DNA from: Paraburkholderia silvatlantica
GTDB taxonomy: Bacteria > Pseudomonadota > Gammaproteobacteria > Burkholderiales > Burkholderiaceae
Assembly: GCF_003096715.1 (NCBI RefSeq)
Contig: NZ_QEOL01000022.1
Coordinates: forward strand, 62,001 to 126,000
DNA: 64,000 nt
Direction: 5' to 3'
Within the stretch, counting starts at the first letter, position 1, and the number at the start of each line of letters is the position of its first letter. Position numbers and translations under genes: made by a program. Positions 26,591 through 36,011 of this stretch are shown here, in pieces. The notes beneath the pieces are model-generated. The model saw only the letters and a list, made by a program, of their open reading frames with translations, had not been told where the DNA came from and made no database searches.

Positions 26591-27532
26591 ATGCTGGATA
26601 ACGTCACCATCAATCAACTTCGTGCCTTCGTCGCCGTGTGTGACCAGGGAAGCTTTTCCGGGGCTGCACGGGAGCTGAGGCGTGCACAGTCGGCGATCAG
26701 TCATGCGATCAACGCGCTCGAGAGTGCCTTCGATGTGGTGCTGTTCGAGCGCAACACTCGCAAAGCGACGCTGACGGCTGCTGGCCGCAGCCTCCTGCCT
26801 GATGCTCGCGGGGTGATCTCGCGCACCGAGGAAATGAAGATGCGCGCGGTTGCCATTGCTGAAGCCGGGGTCCCACAGATCTCGGTTGCCGTGGATACCT
26901 ACTTTCCGCGTACGCACCTGATCGAATGCCTGCGCACCCTGCAGGCGGACTTTCCAACGGTTGCGATCAATCTGCGCATGACGACCATGCAGGACGGCGA
27001 GCGTTTGGTTCTCGAAGGCACATGCGCGTTGGCGGTGACGATCACGGACGTGCCGGAACTGAGCCCCGGCACCATAGAAAGGCAGCATCTATGTGACGCG
27101 CAAATGGTGACCGTCTGTGCGCCATCGCATCCGCTGGCCGCAATCGCGGGGCCAATTCCCCGGGAGGAATTTGGCCGGCACATCCAGCTCGTCGTGACCG
27201 ACAATCAGCCCGATGCGGAAAAGACACAACAAGGGGTTGCCAGTGAACGCCAGTGGCGGGTGAATGACCTCGGCGCGAAGCATGATCTGCTCAAGGGAAG
27301 CTTGTGCTGGGGGCACATGCCGCATCATATGGTGGCGGAAGACCTCGCGAAGGGAACGCTTGTCGAACTCCAACGGCGCGCATGGCACATGCGCCCCCTC
27401 ACGTTCATGATCTCGCAGCGGCGCGGGTACTCGTTTTCCGAATGTGAGGCACGGCTGGTCGAGCTCCTTGGCAATCGTCATCCCTTCTCGAAAGGCGGGA
27501 AGAGCAAGGCCAGTGTAGCGCGCGGTCGCTGA
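26591..27532 (+). CDS. LysR-family regulator
   Basis: A 313-residue LysR protein: helix-turn-helix in residues 5-60 (QLRAFVAVCDQGSFSGAARE, SAISHAINALES), then the effector domain. No ribosome site is seen before the ATG; the inverted repeat lies immediately upstream, so the leader must be very short. It is divergent from the SDR-SDR-F420-reductase-like operon, its probable target. Confidence 0.92.
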   Translation: MLDNVTINQLRAFVAVCDQGSFSGAARELRRAQSAISHAINALESAFDVVLFERNTRKATLTAAGRSLLPDARGVISRTEEMKMRAVAIAEAGVPQISVAVDTYFPRTHLIECLRTLQADFPTVAINLRMTTMQDGERLVLEGTCALAVTITDVPELSPGTIERQHLCDAQMVTVCAPSHPLAAIAGPIPREEFGRHIQLVVTDNQPDAEKTQQGVASERQWRVNDLGAKHDLLKGSLCWGHMPHHMVAEDLAKGTLVELQRRAWHMRPLTFMISQRRGYSFSECEARLVELLGNRHPFSKGGKSKASVARGR

Positions 27533-27915
27533 TGGGTTTGCGCCGCGGCGCGGCGGTCCAGACCGTGATGTGAGCGCCGGCAGAGGTCGGCCATAAGGCG
27601 TCATCCGCTCGCAGCGTCGCGTAGACATTCAAACGTCGGATCCAGTCGCGAACCGGCCGTTAGTTTTCGCGACAGTCCGGATGTTGCGCACACAGATCGT
27701 AAGGACTGAGCCCGGATCGCACAGTGGCGGATGACGCCGCTCCCGTTGCGAGTAGCGCCATTCTTCCCGGAACGGGAGGGCTGCGCGGCGGACCGCTTCC
27801 TGGTCGCCGCTCTCGCCATGGCGCGAATTGCGACCCGTATGGCGCCTTTCGTTAGTGCGCCGGCGCCGTGCGGAGAGTAACGTTCACTCCAGTCAGAACT
27901 CGCTGAGAGACCACG
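27533..27915. other. intergenic region without recognised gene
   Basis: About 380 bp between the LysR gene and the next SDR gene. I checked both strands for a TetR or other regulator remnant and found nothing convincing. A promoter for the SDR gene must be near 27870 but is not clear. Confidence 0.4.
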
Positions 27916-28746
27916 ATGTTTGATAGAAGCAAGAAGACGGCCCTCGTGACGGGCGCCTCCTCGGGCATGGGTAAGGAAATCGCCCGGCAACTGATCCACG
28001 ACGGCTTCCAGGTCTACGTGGCTGCGCGGCACGTCGACAGGATGATCGACCTGGAACGCCTCGGCGCGAGGCCGCTGCGCATGGACCTTTCCCGCGAGGC
28101 AGAGATCGTGTCGGCGGCCGAGACGATTCTCAAGGAAACCGGGGGAGTAGACGTGCTCGTCAACAACGCCGGGTTCGGGCTGTACGGGCCGGTGGAGGAC
28201 ATCGGCATCGAGGAGGCGCGATACCAGTTCGAGGTCAACGTGTTCGGCACGGCCCGCCTCACGCAGTTGCTCCTGCCTGCCATGCGCGAGAAGGGAAGCG
28301 GCACGATCGTCAACATCACGTCGATGGGCGGCAAGATCTATACGCTGCTCGGCGCGTGGTATCACGCGACGAAGCATGCCCTCGAAGGCTGGTCGGATTG
28401 CCTGCGGCTCGAGCTCGCGCCTTTCGGCATCCGCGTCGTGATCGTGGAGCCCGGCCTGATCGAGACAGGGTTCGGCGACGTGCTTTCGCGCGGCCTGCTG
28501 GCGCGTTCCGGCAGCGGTGCCTACGCGAAGCTGACCCAGGCTGTCGCAAAGTCGACGCAGCAAGCCTATGGCAACGGACGCGGTACCGGCCCGGGTGTCA
28601 TCGCCAACGTGGTATCGCAGGCCGTGCGCGCGAGAAAACCGCGCACGCGATACGTGGCCGGCAAGTACGCGAAACCGATGATCCTGATCCGCGCCTGGTT
28701 TGGCGACCGCATGTTCGACCGCATGATCATGAGCCAGATGCGCTAG
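27916..28746 (+). CDS. SDR-family oxidoreductase
   Basis: A 276-residue SDR with TGASSGMGKEIA, LVNNAGFGLYGP and catalytic Tyr/Lys in YHATK. The C-terminal extension (about 40 residues, RKPRTRYVAGKYAKP) is typical of the 17-beta-hydroxysteroid or oxidoreductase-type SDRs with 270-280 residues. Substrate unknown. It is followed by a strong hairpin and then an AraC gene on the same strand. Confidence 0.92.
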   Translation: MFDRSKKTALVTGASSGMGKEIARQLIHDGFQVYVAARHVDRMIDLERLGARPLRMDLSREAEIVSAAETILKETGGVDVLVNNAGFGLYGPVEDIGIEEARYQFEVNVFGTARLTQLLLPAMREKGSGTIVNITSMGGKIYTLLGAWYHATKHALEGWSDCLRLELAPFGIRVVIVEPGLIETGFGDVLSRGLLARSGSGAYAKLTQAVAKSTQQAYGNGRGTGPGVIANVVSQAVRARKPRTRYVAGKYAKPMILIRAWFGDRMFDRMIMSQMR

Positions 28747-28753
28747 GATGGTC

Positions 28754-28781
28754 CGCGCGCCCGTCACGAGCCGGGCGCGCG
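28754..28781 (+). terminator. GC-rich hairpin after SDR gene
   Basis: CGCGCGCCCG (28754-28763) and CGGGCGCGCG (28772-28781) form a perfect 10-bp stem with an 8-base loop starting 8 bp after the SDR stop. No T run follows. Confidence 0.65.
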
Positions 28782-28815
28782 CGAGAGGAAAAGGCTATTC
28801 CACGCAGAGGCAACG

Positions 28816-29838
28816 ATGGGCGCAGTCATGGCAGACAGATGCAAGATACCGCAGGCGTTCTGGCGCGCGATTGCGCACGCCGGTTTGCCGCCAGCCGCGG
28901 TACTGCGTCAGGCCCGGTTACCTGCCACGCTGCACCTGAATCCGCAGGCGCTCGTGAGCACCGAGCAGTACTTCGCGCTATGGAAAGCGATCGGGCAGCT
29001 GGCGCCCGAGCCTGGTCTGGGCATCGCACTGGTGACCCGGAGCGAAGCCGCAACGCATCCCCCTTTCATCCTCGCTGCATTCCATGCCCGGGACTATCGC
29101 GATGGCCTCGAGCGGGTCGCCCGCTTCAAGAGGCTCTGCACGCCGGAGCAGCTACATATCGCCGAAGAGGGGACCGAATGTACGCTCACCTCGGAGTGGC
29201 CCTACGCAATTGAACCCGAACCCGCCGTTGCCACCGACGTCACGTTTGCGACGCTGCTCGAGCTCGGCAGGCGGGGCACCGGGCAACACCTGACACCGCG
29301 TCGCGTGGAGTTCGTTCGCACAGGCCCGAGGGAAGAGGTCTACCGCGAGTATTTTGGCTGCCCGATTCGCTACGGCGCGTCGCGCAATGCGCTCGTGCTG
29401 AAGTCGGCCGATCTGGACCGGCCGTTTCCCGGCCACAACCCCGAACTGCTCGACATGCTGACCCCCGCACTTACGGCAGCGCTGGGGGAGATCGAAGCGC
29501 GCAGCTCGATCCGCGAGCAGGTGAAAGTCGTACTCAAACGATGCCTCGCAAGCGGGCGGCCGGAGCTGTCGGACGTGGCGAGCGACCTCGGGATGAGCGA
29601 GCGGACGCTGCAACGGCGCATCACGGACGAAGGCACGACATTCCGGGATCTGCTTGCCGAGGCTCGACAGGAGCTCTGGCGCCGGTTGCTCGCGGACCCG
29701 GCCGCGGGCATCGATGAGGTTTCCTGCCTGCTGGGTTACCAGGACACGAGCTCGTTCTATCGCGCGTTCCGCGATTGGGAGGGCGTCACCCCGAACCGCT
29801 GGCGCGAATTGAACTCGCCACTTCCGGAGATCGGCTGA
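28816..29838 (+). CDS. AraC-family regulator
   Basis: A 340-residue AraC protein with the arabinose-operon-regulator type N-terminal domain (AFWRAIAHAGLPPAAVLRQA) and two C-terminal helix-turn-helix motifs (LSDVASDLGMSERTLQRRIT, then CLLGYQDTSSFYRAFRDWEG). This domain pairing is the same as in the truncated copy at 11525-12115. Start is ATG at 28816, or ATG at 28828. It may control the SDR gene upstream or the MFS operon downstream on the other strand. Confidence 0.9.
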   Translation: MGAVMADRCKIPQAFWRAIAHAGLPPAAVLRQARLPATLHLNPQALVSTEQYFALWKAIGQLAPEPGLGIALVTRSEAATHPPFILAAFHARDYRDGLERVARFKRLCTPEQLHIAEEGTECTLTSEWPYAIEPEPAVATDVTFATLLELGRRGTGQHLTPRRVEFVRTGPREEVYREYFGCPIRYGASRNALVLKSADLDRPFPGHNPELLDMLTPALTAALGEIEARSSIREQVKVVLKRCLASGRPELSDVASDLGMSERTLQRRITDEGTTFRDLLAEARQELWRRLLADPAAGIDEVSCLLGYQDTSSFYRAFRDWEGVTPNRWRELNSPLPEIG

Positions 29839-29884
29839 TCGTCAGGCCATTTGGAGCAAGCAGATTCGGCGTCCCGGTTGGGGC

Positions 29885-31141
29885 TCAGCGCCGCTCGTCG
29901 TCCGCGACGCGACGCAAGCCGGGCGCGAGTCCAAGCGTGGCGAAGCTCAAGGCGGCAATGACGCCTGCGCCCAGATACACGGCGACGCCCAGTCCGTGAA
30001 CCGTGGCGATGCGTCCCAGAATGGGCGCGAGTACGCCAACGGCCAGATAACCCAGGAGGTACAACGCCGACAGGGTTGCGCCTCGTCGCTCGACGGGTGT
30101 TGCACTGTGGATGACGTCCAGGGCGCTCAGAAACAGCAGGCTATAGCCGGCTCCCGTCATGACGCTCGCAGACAGAAACAGAGCCATCGAGTGAAAGGCG
30201 GTTGCGGCCGCAAGCAACCCCATGCCCGCACCGGACGCCGCCGCACCCGCGGTCATTGCGGTCCGGGTCGACAGAGATTTGGCCAGCAAGCTCACGACCG
30301 CGGACATGATGGCAAAAACTGCGAGGATCGTGCCGTTGACTAGCGTGTCCGGGGACCGGACCAGGTCGTGTGCGATCTGTCCGCCGAGCGACAGGATCAT
30401 GACGCCGTGGGTATAGGCGGTCGTCATCGCAAACGCGGCGATCGTGAAGGCCTTGCGCGCGCTCCTGGGCACGGACGGCAGGCGTGGTGTCCAGCCGCCT
30501 GCCGCGCCGCTCTCTGCAGGCCTGGGCAGGAACCACGCGACCGTGAACAAGGCTGCAATCAGGCAAGCGAGCAGCCAGAAGACCAGGTGCAGGGGCCACG
30601 GTGCGTATTGCGTCAGTGCGCCGCCTACGATGAGCGCTGCCGCGAAGCCAGCCGCCTGGGCGGCAGTCGCCACCACGGAGGCTCGCCGGGGCGGACTGCC
30701 TTCATTGAATTCGACCATCGCCGCGGTCGACGGTCCAGCGGTCAGACCGACGCCGACGCCCATGAATGCCCGGGCTACGAAAAGCCATGGCACATTCGGG
30801 GCGAGTGCGAGGATCAGCGCCCCGAGGAACGAAGCGCCGAGGCCCAGCAACATCGTCGCGCGCCGGCCGATCTGGTCGGACAGGCCGCCGAACAGGATCA
30901 GCACCCCGACGACCACGACCGGGTAGATGGCGAAAATTGCGGCCGTAGTCGTCGAAGTGAGATGCCATTCGCTTGCGTATAGCCGGTACGTCATGGCTGG
31001 CGCTGCACTGGTCCAGAGGGTATGCGCGACCACGCCGGCCGAAACCCAGAAGCTGGCCCGGCGCTCGAGCGCGACTCGCGGGTATCGACGAGTGCACCCA
31101 CCTTGATTCGCGGGAGCGGTCTGGCAAGCTGCATGGGGCAT
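29885..31141 (-). CDS. MFS transporter
   Basis: Inner-membrane transporter of 418 residues with about twelve hydrophobic segments. The MFS motif between helices 2 and 3 is present (GGLSDQIGRRATMLLGLG). The family suggests drug or metabolite export. The ATG at 31141 lies 18 bp after the stop of the SDR gene, so it is the last gene of a hydrolase-SDR-MFS operon. No clear ribosome site, consistent with translational coupling. Confidence 0.88.
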   Translation of the reverse strand: MPHAACQTAPANQGGCTRRYPRVALERRASFWVSAGVVAHTLWTSAAPAMTYRLYASEWHLTSTTTAAIFAIYPVVVVGVLILFGGLSDQIGRRATMLLGLGASFLGALILALAPNVPWLFVARAFMGVGVGLTAGPSTAAMVEFNEGSPPRRASVVATAAQAAGFAAALIVGGALTQYAPWPLHLVFWLLACLIAALFTVAWFLPRPAESGAAGGWTPRLPSVPRSARKAFTIAAFAMTTAYTHGVMILSLGGQIAHDLVRSPDTLVNGTILAVFAIMSAVVSLLAKSLSTRTAMTAGAAASGAGMGLLAAATAFHSMALFLSASVMTGAGYSLLFLSALDVIHSATPVERRGATLSALYLLGYLAVGVLAPILGRIATVHGLGVAVYLGAGVIAALSFATLGLAPGLRRVADDERR

Positions 31142-31158
31142 GGTCGTCTGCCGGCGTG

Positions 31159-31908
31159 TCAGAGCTTCGAGCCGCCGTCGACGCGCAGCGTGTCGCCCGT
31201 CACCCAGCGCGCCGCGTCGGATGCGAGGAACAGGGCTGCGCCAGCGATGTCGTCGGGTTGCGCCACGCGCTTGAGCGCCTGCAAGCTGAGTGTGAACTCG
31301 CGTCCAGCGTCGGTTCTGGCGAAATTCGACATATCGGTCTCGACGACACCCGGCGCGATGGCGTTCACGCGGATACCGCGCTCGCCGAGCAGCGCGGCGA
31401 AGTGCGTGACCAGCGTGTCGATCGCGCCCTTGGTCGCGGCGTAGGCGGACAGGTTGCCAACCGCGCTGCGGGCAGCAAGCGAAGACAGCAGAACCACGCT
31501 GCTGCCAACGCCCAGGACGGGCAGCAATTGCTGGACGAGGAAGTATGGTGCGCGTACGTTGACGGCGAACAAGCGGTCGAAATCTTCGACCGTCGTTTCC
31601 TCGATGGGCGCGTTCTTCGAGATACCGGCATTCGCAACGAGAATGTCGAGGCGGTCGCCGGCCAGCGTGCGCACCTGGCGGGCCAGTTCGTGGGGGCCGT
31701 TTGCGGCGCTCAGGTCAGCGGCGACCTTGTCGGCCAAACCACCCGCTGCACGGATCGTCTCGACCACGGAATTCGCAGCCTGTTCGTCGCTGCCGAAATG
31801 CACCAGCACGCGCGCGCCTGCTGCGGCCAGGACCAGAGCGGTTGCACGGCCGATGCCGCGCGAAGCGCCCGTGACGAGGGCGGTCTTGCCATCAAGATTC
31901 GTACTCAC
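31159..31908 (-). CDS. SDR-family oxidoreductase
   Basis: A 249-residue SDR starting at GTG 31908, supported by AAGGAGAATTAATT directly upstream. Motifs TGASRGIGRA, VANAGISK, YAATK and the C-terminal VDGGSKL are present. It is closely similar to the SDR at 36012-36758 (shared runs such as RLFAVNVRAPYFLVQQLLP versus ELFAVNVRAPYFLVQQLLP), so the two are recent paralogues. It is the middle gene of a hydrolase-SDR-MFS operon. Confidence 0.93.
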   Translation of the reverse strand: MSTNLDGKTALVTGASRGIGRATALVLAAAGARVLVHFGSDEQAANSVVETIRAAGGLADKVAADLSAANGPHELARQVRTLAGDRLDILVANAGISKNAPIEETTVEDFDRLFAVNVRAPYFLVQQLLPVLGVGSSVVLLSSLAARSAVGNLSAYAATKGAIDTLVTHFAALLGERGIRVNAIAPGVVETDMSNFARTDAGREFTLSLQALKRVAQPDDIAGAALFLASDAARWVTGDTLRVDGGSKL

Positions 31909-31961
31909 AATTAATTCTCCTTGAATTACGCGTCGAAAATTCGCGTGTATCGGCTAACGGC

Positions 31962-32807
31962 TCAGGAAAGGAATGCGGAAACGTCTTCCACGAAGCGCTC
32001 TGGGTATTGGTAGAGCGAACCGTGATTCGCATCCGGATAAATGATCAGGTGGGCATTCGGAATGTGCTGGCGCAGGATCAGCGAATTGATCGTGTAGATG
32101 ATCACGTCGTTGTCGCCGTTGACGACCAGCGTCGGCTGGCTGAGCGCTGACAGGTAGGCATACGGGTTGTCTTGCGGCGCACCCCATTTTGCGAGTGCCG
32201 CGAGCTGGGCCGGTGCCACGGCTTCGTTGGCAGCCGGATCACGGTTCTCCGTGCGAAGGCGGAAGCGTTCGAGAAACGCGCGCCCGGCCGCCTGGCTGGC
32301 TTCGGAGGGCGAAAAATGCACGCGCAGCCACAAATGGTCCGGTTCGGCGTAAGTCGCGCCGAAGATTTCCTGGGCTTCGGGCGTGAGCGTAGTCATGCCC
32401 TCGCCGCTGCGCGGCCCGGTGCCGACGAGGATAACGCGGCGAACCCGTTCAGGTTCTGCAATCGCCAGCGTCTGTGCGATCAGGCCGCCCATCGAAAAGC
32501 CCAGCACGTCGACTTGTTCGAGCCCGAGCGCACGGATGAACGCGGCAGCGTTGGCGGCCATTTCCTCGATCGATTCGGGGACGCTGCCCGAGCTGCTTGA
32601 AATACCGGCGTTGTTGAACAGGATGACCTCGCGTCCGGCGGCGAGGCCGTCGGTTACGGCGGGGTCCCAGTGATCCATCGTGCCGGTGAAGTGGATATTC
32701 ATGACGAGCGGAACGCCCGCACGATTGCCGAAGCGGCGATAGGCGAAGCGAATGCCGTTTGCGTCGACATACTGCGTCGGCGCGGTGCGATGGGTCGGTT
32801 GGGTCAT
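31962..32807 (-). CDS. alpha/beta-fold hydrolase (copy 1)
   Basis: A 281-residue hydrolase from the ATG at 32807 behind AAAGGACACC. The nucleophile motif is GFSMGG with Ser105, and the His is in YPDANHGSLYQYPE. It is a clear paralogue of the hydrolase at 48685-49521: the first 105 residues align without gaps (both contain TGT(M/L)DHWDPAVTDG and FNNAG(I/V)SSSSG). The shared 42-nt element lies upstream at 32961-33002. It heads the hydrolase-SDR-MFS operon. Confidence 0.9.
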   Translation of the reverse strand: MTQPTHRTAPTQYVDANGIRFAYRRFGNRAGVPLVMNIHFTGTMDHWDPAVTDGLAAGREVILFNNAGISSSSGSVPESIEEMAANAAAFIRALGLEQVDVLGFSMGGLIAQTLAIAEPERVRRVILVGTGPRSGEGMTTLTPEAQEIFGATYAEPDHLWLRVHFSPSEASQAAGRAFLERFRLRTENRDPAANEAVAPAQLAALAKWGAPQDNPYAYLSALSQPTLVVNGDNDVIIYTINSLILRQHIPNAHLIIYPDANHGSLYQYPERFVEDVSAFLS

Positions 32808-32934
32808 GATCGGTGTCCTTTCAGTTGCAAGTTGAGCGGCTGATCTTTCTGTATGTTTGAAATGCATGGGCGCTGCTTTTTTCAATCCATTCACCTGCCT
32901 GATGATTTCGTGCAGCAGTGCTCGTTGATGGGTA

Positions 32935-32940
32935 AATGTA
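32935..32940 (-). promoter_or_regulatory. -10-like hexamer of hydrolase operon
   Basis: TACATT on the minus strand, centred 54.5 bp from the palindrome of element A. The same distance is found in the two other operons, so this is probably the -10 box. Confidence 0.55.
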
Positions 32941-32960
32941 TGCGCTGGCCGGCAACAGGG

Positions 32961-33002
32961 AAAAGACTTTGTAGGCAAGTGCCCATGCCTGCGAGATATG
33001 GC
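32961..33002 (-). promoter_or_regulatory. LysR regulon element A (42 nt)
   Basis: Starts AAAAGACTTT on the plus strand and ends with the half-conserved palindrome CATGCCTGCGAGATATG (32984-33000), a T-N11-A box. It matches elements B (36851-36892) and C (42759-42800) with no gaps: 31/42 to B, 28/42 to C. It lies 154 bp upstream of the hydrolase gene start at 32807. Confidence 0.75.
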
Positions 33003-33032
33003 ACATGCATGGCTGCCGGTTGCCGGCGCGAA

Positions 33033-33434
33033 TCACGACGGAAAGCGTGCGCCGAACATGGGCAGGCCGCTGACCGACTGCGCCGCGTTGGCCTCGTCCT
33101 GGAGCACGTCCCAGTGTTCGGTCAGCTTGCCATTCTCGAAACGCACGATATCGGCGGCGATCCATGCGGTTGGCCTGCCGTTCCCGGAAAACCTGCCGTG
33201 CGCGATCACGTAATTGCCCTCGGCCACGACGAGCTGGTTCTCGTAGCGCAAGGTGTCCGGCAAGGTACGTATCAGGTCGAACAGGCCCTCACGTCCAGGC
33301 GCAATGTGCGCGCTGTGCTGGATATAGTTGTCTGACCAGAAGCGCTCTGCTGCGGCGTAATCGCGCTGGTTGAAGAGCGTATTGAAGGCCTCGAGAAGCA
33401 GCGCCTTGTTTTGTGCGGGGGTGGTCGTGGTCAT
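33033..33434 (-). CDS. NTF2/SnoaL-like protein
   Basis: A 133-residue protein from the ATG at 33434 behind GGAGAACGAC. The pattern (LLLEAFNTLFNQRDYAAAER, NYIQHSAHIAPGREGLFDLI, and VRFENGKLTEHWDVLQ) is that of SnoaL-like proteins annotated as nuclear-transport-factor-2 family. It could bind or isomerise a small hydrophobic compound. It is the last gene of the five-gene operon that begins at 36758. Confidence 0.9.
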   Translation of the reverse strand: MTTTTPAQNKALLLEAFNTLFNQRDYAAAERFWSDNYIQHSAHIAPGREGLFDLIRTLPDTLRYENQLVVAEGNYVIAHGRFSGNGRPTAWIAADIVRFENGKLTEHWDVLQDEANAAQSVSGLPMFGARFPS

Positions 33435-33484
33435 GTCGTTCTCCAGTGGCTATCAGAGCACTTCGAATACGCTGCTCCGGCGGT

Positions 33485-34231
33485 TCAGGCTGTTCTGCCG
33501 CCGTTGACGCGCAGGATTTCACCGGTCATGTAGCTGGCCTTGCCCGATCCGACGAAGACAATGGCCTCGGCGATTTCCTCCGGCGTTCCGGCGCGTTTGA
33601 GCGGAACGGTCGACAGCATGGCGGCCTTGCGCTCGCCGGAGCCGGTCAGTCGGGTGAGCATCTCCGTGTCGACGGGGCCGGGCGCGACGGCATTCACGCG
33701 CACGCCCGAGGCGGCCGCTTCCAGTGCCGCAGACTTCGTGAGGCCTTCGACAGCGTGCTTGCTGGCCGTGTAGAGGGACATGCCAGCTGCGCCGCGCAGC
33801 CCCATCGTCGACGACACGTTGACGATGCTGCCGCGCTGCTGGGCTGTCATCACGCGCAGTTCGTGCTTCATCGCGAGCAGGGTGCCGAGCACGTTGGCGT
33901 CGAAGACGGCGGTGTACCGTTCGGGCGTTTGCTCCGTGACCGGGCCTGTTTCACCTTCGACACCGGCCGCATTGATGGCAATGTCAAGTTGACCGAAGCG
34001 TGCGACGGTTCGCTGGACGAGCGCTTCGACCTGTTCTTCGCGGCGAACGTCTGCCTCGATGAATTCGGCTTCGATGCCGGTTGCGCGCAGTTCTTCGACA
34101 AGTTTCTCGCCGACTTCAGGCCTGCGGCCCGCAAGCACGACACGGGCCTTGTCGCGGGCGAATGCGAAGGCGGTGGCGCGGCCAATACCGGAGAGTGCGC
34201 CGGTGATCAGTACGACGGGGGCGTTGTTCAT
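33485..34231 (-). CDS. SDR-family oxidoreductase (SDR trio, copy 1)
   Basis: A 248-residue SDR from the ATG at 34231 behind GAGGAGAAGC. Motifs TGALSGIGRA, INAAGVEG (Ala replaces the usual Asn in NNAG) and YTASK; ends RVNGGRTA. Paralogues are at 41812-42558 and 51832-52581: all begin M-N-x-x-P-V and share GALxGIGRATA and HAVEGxTKSAALE. It lies between the DUF427 and NTF2-like genes in a tight operon. Confidence 0.93.
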   Translation of the reverse strand: MNNAPVVLITGALSGIGRATAFAFARDKARVVLAGRRPEVGEKLVEELRATGIEAEFIEADVRREEQVEALVQRTVARFGQLDIAINAAGVEGETGPVTEQTPERYTAVFDANVLGTLLAMKHELRVMTAQQRGSIVNVSSTMGLRGAAGMSLYTASKHAVEGLTKSAALEAAASGVRVNAVAPGPVDTEMLTRLTGSGERKAAMLSTVPLKRAGTPEEIAEAIVFVGSGKASYMTGEILRVNGGRTA

Positions 34232-34273
34232 ATTGCTTCTCCTCTCTCATGGAGTTCTGCGCAGGGACCCGGA

Positions 34274-34684
34274 TCAACAGGAAATCGCGTCGGCGGGCAC
34301 AGCCTCGATCGCGTCAACACGGTCGGGGTAGAAAGCCAGATGCTCGCGGATCGATGCCACGGCTGCGTAAGGCTGCTCATAGGTCCAGACAGCGTTGATG
34401 CCTCGTTCGCCGGCGGACGGGATCGAGAAATAGGCGCAGTCGCCCTTGTATGGGCAGTAGGTGGCGTGGTCGGTGCGCTCGAGCAGCGTCATGTCGACGT
34501 CTTTGCGCGGGATGTAGAGCACAGCCGGGTAGCGGGCCTCGCGCAGCGTCAGCGCCTCGCGGGTATCGGCGACCTTCTTGCCGCCGGCCTTGACGACGAT
34601 CCTCGACGGATGGCGTTCGATCGTGATGGGATGATCGGGGCCCGGAATCTTGACGGGTTTATCGTGCGGATGCGTGGTGGACAT
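34274..34684 (-). CDS. DUF427 protein
   Basis: A 136-residue cytoplasmic protein from the ATG at 34684 behind AGGAG; an in-frame TTG lies two codons upstream. The DUF427 pattern is clear: RIVVKAGGKKVADT, YIPRKDVDMTLLERTD, and CPYKGDCAYFSI with conserved Cys and Tyr residues. Its function is unknown. It is often found beside oxidoreductases, as here, within the operon begun at 36758. Confidence 0.9.
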   Translation of the reverse strand: MSTTHPHDKPVKIPGPDHPITIERHPSRIVVKAGGKKVADTREALTLREARYPAVLYIPRKDVDMTLLERTDHATYCPYKGDCAYFSIPSAGERGINAVWTYEQPYAAVASIREHLAFYPDRVDAIEAVPADAISC

Positions 34685-34748
34685 GATCAACTCCTGGTGG
34701 GATAGCAGAGTGCAGCGGGCCGCGCGGAGGCCGCCCGCCGGATTACGT

Positions 34749-35948
34749 TCAGGTGGTCGCGGGTTCGTCGATCCTGCGAGGATGCCCGCCGGTCAGCGAA
34801 AGCGTCAGGATCGAGACCACGGCGAGTCCCGCGCCGAAGTACATTGCGTTGAAGAGACCGAACCCGTCGACGATCCGGCCGCCGACGAACGAACCCAGTG
34901 CAATCGAGATCTGGAAGTTGGCGACGAACAGCGCCATGCCGCCTTCGCGCACTTCGCGAGTGGCCTGGGCCATCCACATCTGCAGCGCGACCGGCAGCGC
35001 GCCATACGCGCTCCCCCATACGGCCAGCGCGACCAGCACCCACGACCGGCTGGTGCCGAGTACGGGCAGCATGGCGAGCGGCACCGCGATAAACAGGATG
35101 CTTGCAATCAAGGTAGTCTTGACGTTGCGCTGCGCGGCGGAGCCACCGATGAAATTACCGGCCAGACCGATGAACGTGTAACCGAGCAGCAGCGACGAGA
35201 TGACCCTGCCGCCAAAGCCGGACACCGTCGCGAGGAACGGGGTGACATAGGTATAGGTCGCAAACTGTCCGCACAAGACTAGCGTCATCGCGATCAGCCC
35301 GATGCGGGCCGGTCGAGTCCCGAAGATACCGAGCAGATCGCGCGTAGCGACCCGATGAGAGACGTGCAGGGACGGCAACGAAACCCACTGGGCGAGCAGC
35401 GCCGCAACGGACAGAGCGAGCGCTGCGCCAAATGCGGCACGCCAGCCAGCCAGTTCGCCGATCAGTGCCCCGGCCGGGCCGCCGATCAGCATGCCGAGCG
35501 AGACGCCCGCGAAGATCATCGACGTGGCCTGGCCGACATGCTCCTGCTGCACGAGTCGGCCGCCGAGGCCCACGCTGATCGCCCAGAATCCGCCGATGCC
35601 AAAGCCGAACAGCGCGCGGGCCACGACGAGAACGGCAAAATTCGGCGCCAGCATGGCCGAGAGATTCGAGATCACGAGCAGCAGGCCCAGGCCCAGCAGC
35701 ACACGCCGACGGTCGAAACGTCCGACCGCTACGGTCAGAAGCGGCGCGGCGATGGCGGCCAGCAGACCGGGTGCCGTGACCATGATACCGGCGGTCCCTT
35801 CGCTGACTCCCAGTCCCTGGCTGATATAGCGCAGTAGCCCGACGGGGAGGAATTCAGTCGTGCAGAACACGGTCGCGCTGAGTGCGACCGAAAGAACAGC
35901 GAGCCAGTTTCGCGTGCGCGGGGGCTGGATAGAGGTGGTTTGCGTCAT
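34749..35948 (-). CDS. MFS transporter (DHA1/AraJ-like)
   Basis: Inner-membrane protein of 399 residues with twelve predicted helices. Early motifs: ATVFCTTEFLPVGLLRYIS and the conserved loop VGRFDRRRVLLGLGL. This is the AraJ/NepI/YdhP exporter type, thought to export purines, arabinose or drugs. It is 63 bp downstream of the SDR gene at 36012-36758 and likely the second gene of that operon. Confidence 0.9.
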   Translation of the reverse strand: MTQTTSIQPPRTRNWLAVLSVALSATVFCTTEFLPVGLLRYISQGLGVSEGTAGIMVTAPGLLAAIAAPLLTVAVGRFDRRRVLLGLGLLLVISNLSAMLAPNFAVLVVARALFGFGIGGFWAISVGLGGRLVQQEHVGQATSMIFAGVSLGMLIGGPAGALIGELAGWRAAFGAALALSVAALLAQWVSLPSLHVSHRVATRDLLGIFGTRPARIGLIAMTLVLCGQFATYTYVTPFLATVSGFGGRVISSLLLGYTFIGLAGNFIGGSAAQRNVKTTLIASILFIAVPLAMLPVLGTSRSWVLVALAVWGSAYGALPVALQMWMAQATREVREGGMALFVANFQISIALGSFVGGRIVDGFGLFNAMYFGAGLAVVSILTLSLTGGHPRRIDEPATT

Positions 35949-36011
35949 GATGTGTTCCGTTGCGTGAATCGTGTTGGGTTGCCAAAAAAGGCGGCGGCGC
36001 GGTCGATGCGC

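Noticed and set aside
27601..28767. possible regulator on the minus strand beside the SDR gene
   Set aside because: The 388-codon frame is antisense to the SDR gene, and the part in the intergenic region shows no TetR or other regulator motif in any frame I read.
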